Notes under the pieces: model-generated
Told to the model about the DNA's origin: nothing
The model's input: only the letters and a program-made list of their open reading frames with translations
The model's database searches: none
DNA from: DATIJJ01 sp039936115
Lineage (GTDB): Bacteria; Pseudomonadota; Gammaproteobacteria; DSM-16500
Direction: 5' to 3'
Assembly (NCBI GenBank): GCA_039936115.1
Contig: JBDTIZ010000176.1
Coordinates: 1 to 17,886 of the forward strand
Length of the DNA: 17,886 bases
Position numbers and translations under genes: made by a program
Shown here: positions 1 through 7,735 of the stretch, piece by piece
How the letters are laid out: every line of letters starts with the position of its first letter
Numbering within the stretch: the stretch's first letter is position 1

Positions 1-32
1 TTTATTGTCACTCGCATAGTAGGGAAAGCATA

Positions 33-56
33 AAATCTAACATAAAATTTAGATTT
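33..56. other. AT-rich inverted repeat near left edge
   Basis: The 8-nt arms AAATCTAA (33-40) and TTAGATTT (49-56) are perfect reverse complements around an 8-nt loop. The hairpin is AT-only apart from one C/G pair and has no following T-run, so it is at best a weak terminator of a gene that ends off the left edge. It may also be chance in AT-rich DNA. No gene is supported between 1 and 234. Confidence 0.3.
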
Positions 57-83
57 ATGTACTTGTTAAGGTGCAATAAAACC

Positions 84-129
84 TGGATTGCTTCGCTCGC
101 GCTCGCAATGACGGTGATGAAGCGCGCTT
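84..129. repeat. Short interspersed repeat (GCTCGCAATGACGG type)
   Basis: This stretch carries ATTGC (87-91) facing GCAAT (105-109) around a CG-rich core. The sequence at 99-116 recurs with 18 identical bases at 3277-3294. A 10-bp palindrome, AAGCGCGCTT, follows at 120-129. The sequence is markedly more GC-rich than its surroundings. An open frame from 133 runs through the neighbouring DNA into the downstream acetyltransferase, but its first 34 codons look like translated repeat flank rather than protein. The family resembles short dispersed palindromic repeats common in bacterial genomes; its mobility mechanism is not evident here. Confidence 0.65.
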
Positions 130-234
130 GCAATGTGTCCGCCCCAACAAAAGACTGCATTGCGTAGATACCCGTGGGCTCATCGGCGGGATCTAGTCAA
201 CAATTTTGGGCACAAATTATTGTGCGGACCCGCC

Positions 235-1263
235 ATGACTATTTTTCTTGAAACAAAACGTTTAATTCTAAAATCCCCTTCCGCGAAAGACCTCGATGAT
301 CAATATTCATTACAATCCAATGCTGAAGTGATGCGTTATATTGGACAAGGTGAGCGAACCCAAGAAGAAGTCGAAGCCAGTTTAACCAGAGCAATTAAAC
401 ATTACGAAAAATACCATTTTAGTTTGTGTTCGGTGTTTGAAAAAACTAGCGGTAAATTTGTGGGACGCGCAGGTTTGATTCATCTAGCGTTTGACGAAAC
501 GCAACCTGATATTGAAGTCGCTTACGCGTTAACGCAAGAGTCTTGGCATAAAGGCTATGCAACCGAATTATGTCGCGCATTAATTGCTTGGGGTTTTAAA
601 CATCTGGCTGTCGAAAAGTTGGTCGGCGTAATAGAGCCGAAAAATGAAGCGTCACGTCATGTATTAGAAAAAGCAGGCATGCATTATGTCGGACTGTCAT
701 TCTATAAAGATATGGAAGTTGCAAGTTATGCAATTAACAAAAACACCCTAGACCCTGAAAAGATTTCTTTTGTCCCCGCGACGTTGGATGACTATCCTAC
801 CATTCAAAATATGGCGCGTTTTTATATGAACGATATGTGCGAATTTCTGGCGCAGGAAGCTGGTTGGGTTATACCGGAAGATGGTTTGTATGAATGTATC
901 GATTTCAAAAAATATTGGGAAAAGGAAAATTGTTTTCCATTTTTAATTCGTTATGCGAATGAGTTAGCCGGATTTGTGATCGTCGATAAGCAAGGAAGTC
1001 ATCCTGCAGTTGATTTTAACATCGCGCAATTTTTTGTTTTGCGAAAATTTAAAGGCAAAGGTGTGGGACGTGACAGTGCGGAATATTGTTTCAATAAATT
1101 TCGGGGCAACTGGGAAGTGCGTGTCATGCCTGGCAATGAGGGCGCTTATCGTTTTTGGCGTGCTGTCATTAAACGATATACACAAAACAATTTTACAGAA
1201 TGTACTTGTGCTATTCCTGATGTGACCAATGAATTGAGAAATGTGTTTCAATTTCAGAATTAA
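235..1263 (+). CDS. Tandem-domain GNAT N-acetyltransferase (RimJ/RimL-like N-half)
   Basis: The 342-residue protein has two GNAT folds in series. GNAT enzymes transfer acetyl from acetyl-CoA to an amine; the substrate here cannot be told. The N-terminal half (about 1-165) is RimJ/RimL-like. It shows the acetyl-CoA loop as WHKGYA at residues 104-109, followed by the NEASRHVLEKAGM segment typical of that family. The C-terminal half (about 175-340) carries a second loop, KGKGVGR, at 273-279, and a later 'NEGAYRFWR' segment usual in motif B. I start it at ATG 235, because translation from the upstream ATG at 133 would add 34 residues encoded by repeat-flanking DNA and the fold begins directly after this Met. 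The Shine-Dalgarno is poor at either start. No operon partner is visible: it stands alone between repeat-rich gaps. Both halves keep their CoA loops, so both may be active. Cytoplasmic by absence of a signal peptide. Confidence 0.85.
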   Translation: MTIFLETKRLILKSPSAKDLDDQYSLQSNAEVMRYIGQGERTQEEVEASLTRAIKHYEKYHFSLCSVFEKTSGKFVGRAGLIHLAFDETQPDIEVAYALTQESWHKGYATELCRALIAWGFKHLAVEKLVGVIEPKNEASRHVLEKAGMHYVGLSFYKDMEVASYAINKNTLDPEKISFVPATLDDYPTIQNMARFYMNDMCEFLAQEAGWVIPEDGLYECIDFKKYWEKENCFPFLIRYANELAGFVIVDKQGSHPAVDFNIAQFFVLRKFKGKGVGRDSAEYCFNKFRGNWEVRVMPGNEGAYRFWRAVIKRYTQNNFTECTCAIPDVTNELRNVFQFQN

Positions 1264-1395
1264 AATTTTTTAAAAAAATATTGCTGAAAATTTTTTTTCT
1301 GTTAGATTGGTTGAGCGTGACGTAAAATCAAATTTATTCCTGCCGAAGTTTCTACTGTAATCTTTCGCTGAAAATAACTTCTCTGCTTCCCATTT

Positions 1396-1496
1396 CTTTT
1401 GTAGGGGCGAACCTGCGTGTTCGCCCTGCGGCCTAGATACGAAAATACTATCTCTTCGATCCAGAGGGCGAACACGCAGGTTCGCCCCTACAAAAG
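1396..1496. repeat. 32-bp perfect inverted repeat (GGGCGAACC hairpin family, copy 1)
   Basis: The arms at 1396-1427 and 1465-1496 are exact reverse complements over 32 bases, separated by 37 nt. The core motif is GTAGGGGCGAACCTGCGTG. The same family recurs at 3238-3326 and 10849-10956. It fills most of the 342-nt gap 1264-1605, which otherwise holds only A/T-runs just after the acetyltransferase stop and a short leader before the protease gene. There is no transposase, so it is a MITE-like or REP-like dispersed hairpin. An open frame on the minus strand through it is an artefact of the palindrome. Confidence 0.85.
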
Positions 1497-1605
1497 CACT
1501 AATCATTAAGGCTGTTCTCTACGAAAATTTCTCACCATCCCTACCATTCGCACTCCTGAGTTTCATTTACCTATTTTAATCACAAATTAATTTTTCGAGG
1601 AAACC

Positions 1606-3216
1606 ATGTATAATTTTTTAGTTTCACTAATTGCTATCTTTTTGAGTTGCACTATCTCCAGTGCTTTTTCAGCTACATTAATTGATCTTAAGCACCAGCC
1701 CATTACCATTTTACAATCGATTCAAAGCGTGTCACCCACTCAATCACAACTGAAAGAGATCAGCCATGAAATAGATCGGAATCAGACAAATCATATTCGG
1801 GTTCAACAAACATATGGTGGGCATCCGGTCTTTGGCGCGGATGCTGTAATACATATTACTAATAACGATTCGGTGAATCTAAAAGACTTTCTCACGCGTA
1901 AAAATATGTCAGCAACCATGAATGGCAAGGTTTATCAAAATCTAGCAGCGGATTTACAGAATGTACCGAGCTATGTGTTTAGTACAGCGCAGGCTGAGAG
2001 AGCTACTCAACAAGCTATTTTGTTGGAACAAAAAAAGCAAGGCACCAAACAAACAATCACCAACCCAAAAATAAAATTAATCATTTATGTTGATAAACAA
2101 CATAAAGCACATTGGACTTATCAAATCAGTTATTCAACCCAGCAAATCACTGGCATGCCAGAGAAGCCCACTTATTTTCTCGATGCTGTGACGCTTGAAT
2201 CCTATTTGTTCTGGAATGATTTACAGACACTCAGTGAGATTGAAGGCGGCGGATTTGGTGGCAATTTAAAAGTGGGGAAACTAAGTTACGATGCGTTGCC
2301 GAAATCTTTGGCGAAGCTTAGTATGCAACGAGATAATAAAAATCAAATCTGCTATCTCAAAAATTCTGCTGTCACAGTAAAAGATGCACGCAAAGATTCA
2401 GTTATCAAATTTAAATGTACCAAAACAGATGATAAACACAATAATATTTATTGGGATGCTGATCTTGATCAAGTAAATGGCGGTTATTCACCCAGTAATG
2501 ATGCGTTGTACACAGGAAAAATTATTAATGAGTTATATCAAAACTGGTATCAAATTCCGGTCTTAACTGAAAATGATAAACCGATGCCGCTTCTTATGCG
2601 CGTGCACGCAAAAATTGATAATGCCTATTGGGATGATGGTGAAATGACGTTTGGTGATGGCGTCCGTTATTTTTATCCGTTAGTTTCAGTCGGTATTGGC
2701 GCACATGAAATCAGTCATGGGTTTACGGAGCAACATTCTTGTCTGCTTTATTACGTGCAATCGGGCGCGATGAATGAATCATTTTCTGATATGGCAGCGC
2801 AAGCGGCAGAATTTTACGCCTACCACACAAACAGTTGGAAAATCGGCGCAGAAATAACGAAAGAAAAAAATACGGCACTACGTTATATGGATGATCCAAC
2901 TAAAGATTGTAAGGATAAAGATCCAGAGGATCAATGTTCAATCCAGAATGTAAAAGACTATTACGATAACCTTGATGTGCATTATGGAAGTGGAATTTAT
3001 AACAAAGTTTTTTATTTAATGAGCACGGCAAAAAATTGGGACACCAAAAAAGCATTTGATGTCATGGTGCAAGCAAATCGTTATTACTGGTTACCAACCA
3101 GTGAATTTGCCGATGCGGCGTGTGGTGTATTAAAAGCAACAGAGGATTATAAATATGATGCAGCGACTGTAAAAAATGCATTCCAGCAAGTTGGGATTGA
3201 TGTGGGGGATTGTTGA
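1606..3216 (+). CDS. Secreted M4 (thermolysin/ProA-Msp-like) zinc metalloprotease
   Basis: This is a 536-residue prepro-protease. Residues 1-22 are a signal peptide (hydrophobic core, cleavage near AFSA). Residues about 25-200 resemble the FTP/PepSY inhibitory propeptide of this family, and the catalytic domain follows. Zinc site: HEISH with H367, E368 and H371; third ligand E391 in NESFSDM, 20 residues after H371 as in thermolysin. The catalytic histidine is H459 in DVHYGSGI, matching thermolysin His231. Paired cysteines in the catalytic part (EQHSC, KDC...DQC, AAC, C-terminal GDC) suggest disulfides and periplasmic folding. Length and motifs fit the Legionella type II-secreted protease Msp/ProA (about 540 aa); the secretion route is inferred. 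The start is supported by GAGG at 1597-1600, 5 nt before ATG. It would be exported and degrade extracellular protein. It is a single gene with a repeat hairpin on each side and no operon partner. Confidence 0.93.
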   Translation: MYNFLVSLIAIFLSCTISSAFSATLIDLKHQPITILQSIQSVSPTQSQLKEISHEIDRNQTNHIRVQQTYGGHPVFGADAVIHITNNDSVNLKDFLTRKNMSATMNGKVYQNLAADLQNVPSYVFSTAQAERATQQAILLEQKKQGTKQTITNPKIKLIIYVDKQHKAHWTYQISYSTQQITGMPEKPTYFLDAVTLESYLFWNDLQTLSEIEGGGFGGNLKVGKLSYDALPKSLAKLSMQRDNKNQICYLKNSAVTVKDARKDSVIKFKCTKTDDKHNNIYWDADLDQVNGGYSPSNDALYTGKIINELYQNWYQIPVLTENDKPMPLLMRVHAKIDNAYWDDGEMTFGDGVRYFYPLVSVGIGAHEISHGFTEQHSCLLYYVQSGAMNESFSDMAAQAAEFYAYHTNSWKIGAEITKEKNTALRYMDDPTKDCKDKDPEDQCSIQNVKDYYDNLDVHYGSGIYNKVFYLMSTAKNWDTKKAFDVMVQANRYYWLPTSEFADAACGVLKATEDYKYDAATVKNAFQQVGIDVGDC

Positions 3217-3237
3217 TAGATATTCTAGAATTTAGCA

Positions 3238-3326
3238 TGTAGGAGCGAACCTATGTGTTCGCCCTTTGACCTTTTGGCGCTCGCAATGACGGTGCCAAAG
3301 GGCAACACATAGGTTCCATCCCTACA
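3238..3326. repeat. GGGCGAACC hairpin family, copy 2, with another repeat nested in its loop
   Basis: Arms at 3238-3268 and 3296-3326 pair imperfectly: the right arm lacks one base of the GGGCGAACAC core and has several substitutions near its outer end. The loop contains the 18-base block (3277-3294) identical to 99-116 of the left-edge repeat, itself bounded by TTTTGGC and GCCAAAG. It lies directly after the protease stop and before dnaB, so it could form a terminator-like RNA hairpin for the protease transcript, although there is no T-run. Confidence 0.75.
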
Positions 3327-3385
3327 GACAGAAAATTTGGACACCCTATATTACCCCCATAACCTTTGGACAACCTCATTTAATA

Positions 3386-4816
3386 ATGCGAAGATTTACC
3401 TCACATTTTGAATTGACTAGTCGATGGCCTATGGAACTACAAAACACAACAAAACGCTTTAAATCGAGCTCGATCGACACCGATCTGGTTAAAATTCCGC
3501 CACACTCGATCGAGGCTGAGCAATCGGTGCTGGGTGGTTTAATGTTGGACAACCGAGCTTGGGACCAGATAGCGGATCGGATGCGCGAAGCGGATTTTTA
3601 TCGGCATGATCATCGTTTAATTTATCGAGTCATGGCGAAGTTGTCTGAACAAAGTAAACCGCTAGATGTCTTAACTGTTTCTGAAGCATTAAGAGAACTT
3701 CGCGAGTTAGATAATGCGGGTGGTGAAGTTTATCTTTTTGAACTTGCAAACAATACACCTAGCGTTGCAAATATCAAAGCGTATGCCGATATCGTGCGCG
3801 AGCGTTCTGTATTGCGGCAATTGATTGCTACTGCGAATGATATTGCGGGTCATGCATTTAATCCACAGGGTCGCAGCAGTACGGAATTGTTGGATGCTGC
3901 GGAACGGCAAGTATTCGCTATTAGCGAGCAAGGCACACGTCATGGTGGCCCCGTCAATATCACAGAATATTTAGCCAAAACAATGGAACGTATCGATTTG
4001 CTTGCCAGTTCAGATGACCCAATTACGGGTATTCCTACGGGTTATCATGATCTGGATGATATGACGTCAGGATTGCAGCGATCCGATTTAGTGATTATCG
4101 CCGGACGACCGTCTATGGGTAAAACAACGTTCGCAATGAATATTGCAGAGCACGTTGTGATGAAAAGTAAATTACCTGTCTTACTCTTCAGTATGGAAAT
4201 GCCAGGCGAATCAATCGTTATGCGTTTGTTATCGTCTCTCTCTCGCATTGATCAGTTAAAAATTCGTACGGGTAAAATCGATGAACAAGATTGGCCACGG
4301 GTAATGTCAACGGTTAGCATGTTATCTGAGGCACCATTATTTATTGATGACACGCCTGCGTTAAGTCCAGCAGAATTACGTGCACGTTCACGTCGATTAG
4401 CGAAAGAACACGGCCAGATTGGCATGATTGTTATCGATTATTTACAGCTGATGCAAGTGCCAGGTACCAATGAAAATCGTACTGCGGAAATTTCTGAAAT
4501 TTCACGCTCATTAAAATCATTAGCCAAAGAATTAAATGTTCCTGTTATCGCATTATCTCAGCTCAATCGTGGTTTAGAGCAACGCGCAGATAAACGTCCG
4601 GTGATGTCTGATTTACGTGAATCAGGTGCAATCGAACAAGACGCCGATTTAATCGTATTTATTTATCGTGACGAAGTGTACAACGAAAACAGTCCTGACA
4701 AAGGCACGGCAGAAATTATTATTGCAAAACAACGTAACGGTCCAATCGGAAAGGTGCGATTAACTTTCTTGGGTCAATATACTTGCTTTGAAAACTTTAG
4801 CAGAAATCCGTATTAA
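3386..4816 (+). CDS. dnaB: Replicative DNA helicase DnaB
   Basis: This is the hexameric 5'-to-3' helicase that unwinds DNA at the replication fork and loads primase. The 476 residues match the usual length (E. coli about 471). The N-terminal domain opens with the hallmark IPPHSIEAEQSVLGGLML. The RecA-like C-terminal domain has Walker A GRPSMGKT at 240-247 and Walker B VIDYLQL with D351. The conserved ALSQLNRGLEQR and DLRESGAIEQDAD segments follow, and the protein ends in KQRNGPIG. The first ATG (3386) gives a 15-residue poorly conserved lead; ATG 3431 is an alternative giving 461 aa. Neither has a clear Shine-Dalgarno. alr begins 6 nt after the stop, so the two are very likely co-transcribed. 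In many gammaproteobacteria dnaB follows rpsR-rplI; here its upstream neighbour is a protease and repeat DNA, so that link is broken or distant. Confidence 0.97.
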   Translation: MRRFTSHFELTSRWPMELQNTTKRFKSSSIDTDLVKIPPHSIEAEQSVLGGLMLDNRAWDQIADRMREADFYRHDHRLIYRVMAKLSEQSKPLDVLTVSEALRELRELDNAGGEVYLFELANNTPSVANIKAYADIVRERSVLRQLIATANDIAGHAFNPQGRSSTELLDAAERQVFAISEQGTRHGGPVNITEYLAKTMERIDLLASSDDPITGIPTGYHDLDDMTSGLQRSDLVIIAGRPSMGKTTFAMNIAEHVVMKSKLPVLLFSMEMPGESIVMRLLSSLSRIDQLKIRTGKIDEQDWPRVMSTVSMLSEAPLFIDDTPALSPAELRARSRRLAKEHGQIGMIVIDYLQLMQVPGTNENRTAEISEISRSLKSLAKELNVPVIALSQLNRGLEQRADKRPVMSDLRESGAIEQDADLIVFIYRDEVYNENSPDKGTAEIIIAKQRNGPIGKVRLTFLGQYTCFENFSRNPY

Positions 4817-4822
4817 AAACTT

Positions 4823-5902
4823 ATGACGCGACCCACAAGAATTACAATTAACTTAGGCGCTTTGCAGAATAATCTTCAGCAAATCAGACAACTTGCACCA
4901 AATTCTGCAGTGATTGCGATGGTGAAATCAAATGCCTATGGTCACGGACTCGAACGCATTGCATCGGCATTACCAAATGCAGATGCATTAGGCGTTGCTT
5001 GTTCCGAAGAAGGCTTGTTATTGCGCGAAGTCGGTGTAAAACCCCCTATTGTGTTGATGGAAGGATTGTTTTCAGGGGATGAATTAAGCAAAGCCATCGA
5101 AAATAATTTTGTGACAGTAGTGCATCATGTTTCACAAGTTGAAATGCTAGAAAAAAATCCTGATATCCAGCCGCTTTCAATCTGGTTGAAAATTGATACT
5201 GGAATGCATCGTTTGGGTTTTGAGCCGGGTGAAGTAAAACAAGTCTACAAACGGTTACAGAATTGTCCTGCGGTTAAAAAGCCGATCGGTTTAATGACGC
5301 ATTTTGCTGAATCTGATTCTATCGATCGCACACCCACCCTGCAGCAAATCGAAATTTTTAATTCAGTCACAGCGAATTTATCAGGCCAACGCAGTCTGGC
5401 AAATTCTGCAGGCATACTTGCATGGCCAGCTGCGCACGCAGATTGGGTTCGTCCTGGCATTATTTTATATGGCGCCTCGCCTTTTGTGGGACATCGGGGC
5501 GTTGAGCATCATTTGCAGCCCGTCATGACATTAACGTCGGAATTAATTGCGATTCATGATTTAGTGAAAGGTGCGCGAGTAGGTTACGGCGGAACCTGGA
5601 TTTGTCCTGAAAACATGCGCATAGGTGTTGTTGGCATTGGTTACGGTGATGGTTATCCGCGCCACGCGCAAAATGGCACACCGGTTTTAGTTAATGGTCG
5701 ATCGTGTCCACTAGCGGGACGTGTCTCTATGGATATGTTGACTGTAGATCTGCGCACCCAGCCGAATGCCAAAGTAGGCGATCCGGTTTTACTTTGGGGA
5801 GATGGGTTACCTGTGGAAGTGATTGCTGAGCATAGCGGTACATCAGGCTATGAATTATTAACACGTATTACCCAGCGTGTTCATGTGGTGGTTCAATCTT
5901 GA
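4823..5902 (+). CDS. alr: Alanine racemase (PLP-dependent)
   Basis: It interconverts L- and D-alanine, supplying D-Ala for peptidoglycan; it works as a cytoplasmic homodimer with pyridoxal phosphate. The 359 residues match the usual size. The PLP Schiff-base lysine is K35 in MVKSNAYGHG. The second catalytic base is Y255 in ARVGYGGTW, equivalent to E. coli Tyr255. The conserved IGYGDGYPR and LAGRVSMDML segments follow, and the protein ends with LLTRITQRV. The ATG lies 6 nt after the dnaB stop with no strong Shine-Dalgarno of its own, consistent with translation coupled to dnaB. The dnaB-alr pairing is a common gammaproteobacterial arrangement. Nothing is broken or missing. Confidence 0.97.
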   Translation: MTRPTRITINLGALQNNLQQIRQLAPNSAVIAMVKSNAYGHGLERIASALPNADALGVACSEEGLLLREVGVKPPIVLMEGLFSGDELSKAIENNFVTVVHHVSQVEMLEKNPDIQPLSIWLKIDTGMHRLGFEPGEVKQVYKRLQNCPAVKKPIGLMTHFAESDSIDRTPTLQQIEIFNSVTANLSGQRSLANSAGILAWPAAHADWVRPGIILYGASPFVGHRGVEHHLQPVMTLTSELIAIHDLVKGARVGYGGTWICPENMRIGVVGIGYGDGYPRHAQNGTPVLVNGRSCPLAGRVSMDMLTVDLRTQPNAKVGDPVLLWGDGLPVEVIAEHSGTSGYELLTRITQRVHVVVQS

Positions 5903-5920
5903 ATTTAAGGATTATATAAT

Positions 5921-6613
5921 ATGTTCGGATTTTCTTTTAAAGCTAAAGCTAAAGAACCTGCAAAAGAAAAACGTCAGTTCTTTACACATGATAATGTTGC
6001 TTTTCATCGCATAGAATTAAGATCTAAGTTTCCAGAATCTAAATCTGATAGTGCAGTATTGAGTTCTAGATCGTATTCTAAATTTACCCGTGAAAATCCG
6101 CCAAAAAGAGTTGTGGCCTTTGGTCTGGGCGGAACTTTACTTGATTATGAAAAGTCCCAAGAAAAAAACCAACTTCATTTGTTTTTGGAAGAAGAGATAA
6201 AAGAATTTTTGGCCACTGTTGACAAAGACACTATGGTTATTATTTTAACGTCACGGTCGGTCGCAAATGAGGGCAAACGTTTAAACTGTTTATCAGTTGA
6301 TAGAATTCTTGATCATTTCGGTAAAAAATATTTCGACGCGGTTTTTTTTACTAATGGGGAAGAGGAGCATAATCATAAAAAGGTTTCTAATAAATATCTG
6401 GTATTTGATTACTTGTATCAGTATTACGATAAGCAACCAGCGAAAGATCATTTTGTTTTGATTGATGATGTAAATTTTCACCTTCGCGAATGTGTTGATC
6501 ATGGATTTCGTGCTATTAGTAGTAATACAAAAGAAAAATCCTATTTTCCAGAGTTAAAAGAAATTATCCAGGAGACGGTCACACCGAGTGTGGGCGTAAC
6601 AAAAACTAGATGA
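5921..6613 (+). CDS. HAD-fold protein with degenerate active site (probable pseudoenzyme)
   Basis: The 230-residue protein starts with about 60 basic, low-complexity residues (lysine- and serine-rich), then has the order of HAD-superfamily motifs. Motif I reads FGLGGTLLD at 67-75 where active HAD phosphatases have F-D-x-D-G-T: both aspartates (nucleophile and acid/base) are glycine, G68 and G70, each one transition from an Asp codon (GGT, GGC). Motif II is recognisable as VIILTSRS, a motif III lysine could be in KKVSNKYLVFDYL, and motif IV is HFVLIDDVNFHL with the usual Asp pair. The fold is therefore probably kept while phosphatase chemistry is lost, leaving a binding or scaffolding role; this is inference. 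It begins 18 nt after alr with AAGG at 5907-5910, so it probably belongs to the dnaB-alr transcript. There is no signal peptide. The substrate is unknown. Confidence 0.65.
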   Translation: MFGFSFKAKAKEPAKEKRQFFTHDNVAFHRIELRSKFPESKSDSAVLSSRSYSKFTRENPPKRVVAFGLGGTLLDYEKSQEKNQLHLFLEEEIKEFLATVDKDTMVIILTSRSVANEGKRLNCLSVDRILDHFGKKYFDAVFFTNGEEEHNHKKVSNKYLVFDYLYQYYDKQPAKDHFVLIDDVNFHLRECVDHGFRAISSNTKEKSYFPELKEIIQETVTPSVGVTKTR

Positions 6614-6628
6614 AAAATATGTTCAATA

Positions 6629-6653
6629 TGTCATCCTGAACGTAGTGAAGGAT
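6629..6653 (+). repeat. Dispersed repeat TGTCATCCTGA..GAAGGAT, copy 1
   Basis: A 25-base element beginning TGTCATCCTGAACG and ending GTAGTGAAGGAT. A near-identical copy in the same orientation lies at 8447-8472, with one base inserted and the central AA/GAG differing. The two copies bracket the two unknown genes between them. This sequence type is familiar as a dispersed intergenic repeat in diverse bacteria; I know of no settled function. Confidence 0.7.
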
Positions 6654-6694
6654 TCACGCTTGCGCGGTTAATCACGGTTTACAATAATTTAAAT

Positions 6695-7735
6695 ATGAAA
6701 ACACGTCTTAAGCCCGATGAACAAACTCCAGCAGAGGAACGCTATCGACGTTATTTAAAAAGGACGGGGAAATTTTTTCATGAATCTTTGTATGAGCGTT
6801 TCACAAACGGGATTTCCTCCAATTGTGAGGCTGATCTTCTCCCTGAACAAAAAGAACGTAGCAATTGGAAACCCGTATTGCACGCAGATGAAAAAGACTA
6901 TAGCCGTGCTAAAAAACTGTGGACAGATGCAGTCTCAGAGATAGATGCCCTTCATCACAAAGATAAGAAAGTTTATCGGCAAATAGTTATTCGCAAACTA
7001 GAACAATTACACTTTGATAAGCCAGAGAGTGTTTTAGATGCTTGCATTAATCTGATGCAAGAAAATTCTCGAATTGTGGTAGCTTTTAATTGTCCTAAAT
7101 CAGTGACAAATTTTCACCTACGAAATATGCATGAATTTCCCCAAGATCCTAATGGCCGTAGTTCTAACTATGAAGCAGCTAGATTGAGGGCAGAAAGGTA
7201 TCTCTTTAATCACTTAACAAATGCGGAAGAATTTTTAAAATCTGCGCCTGCGCAACCAAGGTACGGCATACTTTTTATTCCAGATAGCATTCAACCTGTC
7301 GATTTTGCCAAAGGCTACGGACGGTCATTTGTGGTATTACGTCCAGCTATTTTACCAGCGAGCTTATTTTTTCATGCCGATTCTGAGTTATTTGCAAATA
7401 AATTTTCTCGCCCTTGTTCTTATTTTAATTTGGAATTTCTGCTTAGTCATTTTAGTGTTAAAAAATTACAGGCTATTGCGACGCGAGCTATGATAGGTAA
7501 ATTTCCTGATGATTTTTATCAGGATTGGTCTGATCCATTTAAGGGACTAAGTTATACTGAAGTATTATTGCCCGTTATCGATCTATTTGATTCAAATTAT
7601 GTTGAGTTACTACATTTGGATATTGACGATATTCATCTTAGCGAAGTAAATAGCAATTTATTATGTCAGAACAAATTGACTGTCACCAATCAAAAAGGCT
7701 CACCCTCTCCTGCAATTGCAACATCCTATTATTAA
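6695..7735 (+). CDS. Uncharacterised protein, possible DUF3626-like domain
   Basis: I do not recognise this 346-residue protein with certainty. The first 130 residues are charged and helical. From about 125 it becomes mixed alpha/beta: RIVVAFNCPKS, an RSSNYEAARLRAERYLF helix, then RYGILF (189-194) and GYGRSFVVLRPAIL (207-220), followed by LFFHADSELF. That succession (beta-strand with small polar residues, Y-G-x-L, G-x-G-x-S-F-x-x-L-x-P, F-x-x-x-D-S) resembles the layout I associate with the DUF3626 family, but this is pattern memory, not a search. There is no signal peptide or membrane segment. ATG 6695 has no evident Shine-Dalgarno. The next reading frame overlaps its 3' end, so the two genes are probably one unit. 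Its position between two direct repeats and its lack of housekeeping relatives suggest an accessory, possibly host-interaction gene; no function can be stated. Confidence 0.55.
   Translation: MKTRLKPDEQTPAEERYRRYLKRTGKFFHESLYERFTNGISSNCEADLLPEQKERSNWKPVLHADEKDYSRAKKLWTDAVSEIDALHHKDKKVYRQIVIRKLEQLHFDKPESVLDACINLMQENSRIVVAFNCPKSVTNFHLRNMHEFPQDPNGRSSNYEAARLRAERYLFNHLTNAEEFLKSAPAQPRYGILFIPDSIQPVDFAKGYGRSFVVLRPAILPASLFFHADSELFANKFSRPCSYFNLEFLLSHFSVKKLQAIATRAMIGKFPDDFYQDWSDPFKGLSYTEVLLPVIDLFDSNYVELLHLDIDDIHLSEVNSNLLCQNKLTVTNQKGSPSPAIATSYY

Noticed and set aside
133..234. N-terminal 34-codon extension of the first acetyltransferase
   Set aside because: It translates repeat-flanking DNA, and the GNAT fold starts directly after ATG 235.
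1270..1506. Open frame on the minus strand across the hairpin
   Set aside because: It is created by the inverted repeat and has no ribosome site or protein-like composition.
1396..3326. Insertion sequence or composite transposon around the protease
   Set aside because: No transposase or target-site duplication is visible; each hairpin is a self-contained element.
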